From Chloroflexota bacterium (GTDB lineage Bacteria > Chloroflexota > Dehalococcoidia > SHYB01), in contig JACQEE010000197.1 in assembly GCA_016200725.1 (NCBI GenBank), forward strand, positions 1-6,408: DNA of 6,408 nt, in the 5' to 3' direction. Below the pieces are notes generated by a model that saw nothing but the letters and a program-made list of their open reading frames with translations, made no database searches and had not been told where the DNA came from. The translations under genes were made by a program, and so were the position numbers. This document shows, piece by piece, positions 6,004-6,408 of the stretch. Within the stretch, counting starts at the first letter, position 1. Each line of letters opens with the position of its first letter.

Positions 6004-6408
6004 TTAGCCCTTGGAGTCTTCGTCAGCAGTTTCGCTCTCGTCGCCCAGCAGGGCCTTAAGTGCGGAGAGGTCACGGATGGTTTCCCTGCCAGCCTTGGCA
6101 GCGCGGCGCTCGGCAGCGCTCATCGCAGGAGTAGCCGGTGCGGGTGCGGCACCCTCGGCGGCGGAACCAGACGTAGCCGCCTCGGTCGCCTCCTCCGGAC
6201 GCTTGATACCCATCGCGGCAAGGCGTTCGTTCAACTCCTGCAGCGACTTCTCGCCAAAGTTCTTGATCTTCAGCAGTTCGTCCTGGCTCTTCTCCAGGAT
6301 TTCGCCGACCTTGTTGATCTTGCTGCGCTTGAGGCAGTTGAGCGTACGCGCGGAGAGGTCTAGTTTCTCGATGAGAATGTTGTAGGTTTCGGACGGAATC
6401 AAGGAGCT
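6004..6408 (-). CDS. rpoA: RNA polymerase alpha subunit, C-terminal domain plus tail (5' end outside window)
   Basis: The visible 134 residues begin SSLIPSETYN at the window edge; the TTG at 6402-6400 is an internal leucine, not a start. The alpha C-terminal domain contacts UP-element DNA and activators. It is complete here: LDLSARTLNCLKRSKI contains the Arg and Asn equivalent to E. coli Arg265 and Asn268, and IKNFGEKSLQELNERL gives the second helix-hairpin-helix with the Lys-Ser pair equivalent to Lys298-Ser299. After LAAMGIK, where the domain normally finishes, about 66 residues follow: an Ala/Pro/Glu-rich linker, then a charged, probably helical AERRAAKAGRETIRDLSALK segment and an acidic end. 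It is followed by rplQ after 12 bases. The assembly domains lie outside the window. Confidence 0.97.
   Translation of the reverse strand, partial: SSLIPSETYNILIEKLDLSARTLNCLKRSKINKVGEILEKSQDELLKIKNFGEKSLQELNERLAAMGIKRPEEATEAATSGSAAEGAAPAPATPAMSAAERRAAKAGRETIRDLSALKALLGDESETADEDSKG

Overview
The window looks like a piece of a GC-rich bacterial chromosome. The ribosomal gene order, the bifunctional-type phosphoglucose/phosphomannose isomerase and the acyl-CoA dehydrogenase next to an amidohydrolase would fit Chloroflexota, perhaps a Dehalococcoidia or SAR202-like lineage. That placement is an inference from gene content and is not proven by the sequence. I see no CRISPR array, tRNA, rRNA, insertion sequence or phage gene.

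Left half, plus strand (about 1-3468), metabolic genes. First is the 3' part of a phosphoglucose/phosphomannose isomerase, running off the left edge. Ten bases later comes an acyl-CoA dehydrogenase whose frame begins in the middle of the family's first helix, so its 5' end appears to be missing. A GNAT acetyltransferase of visibly lower GC follows. Last is an amidohydrolase of the ACMSD-like superfamily with its own strong ribosome binding site and a plausible promoter.

Middle (3465-3760), convergent junction. A small two-helix membrane protein on the minus strand shares a CTAG with the amidohydrolase, so the two stop codons overlap. Upstream of the small gene is a 14-bp hairpin that best fits as the terminator of the ribosomal operon.

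Right half, minus strand (3760-6408), a conserved housekeeping operon in transcription order rpoA (3' part), rplQ, truA, rplM, rpsI. Gaps are 0-27 bases, so it is almost certainly one transcript making RNA polymerase alpha, ribosomal proteins bL17, uL13 and uS9, and tRNA pseudouridine synthase A. Two of its products, RpoA and uL13, carry long Ala/Pro/charged C-terminal tails beyond their conserved cores.

I did not find a convincing new multi-gene system. The points most worth a second look are the truncated acyl-CoA dehydrogenase at the isomerase junction, the paired C-terminal extensions in RpoA and uL13, and the small orphan membrane protein overlapping the amidohydrolase end.
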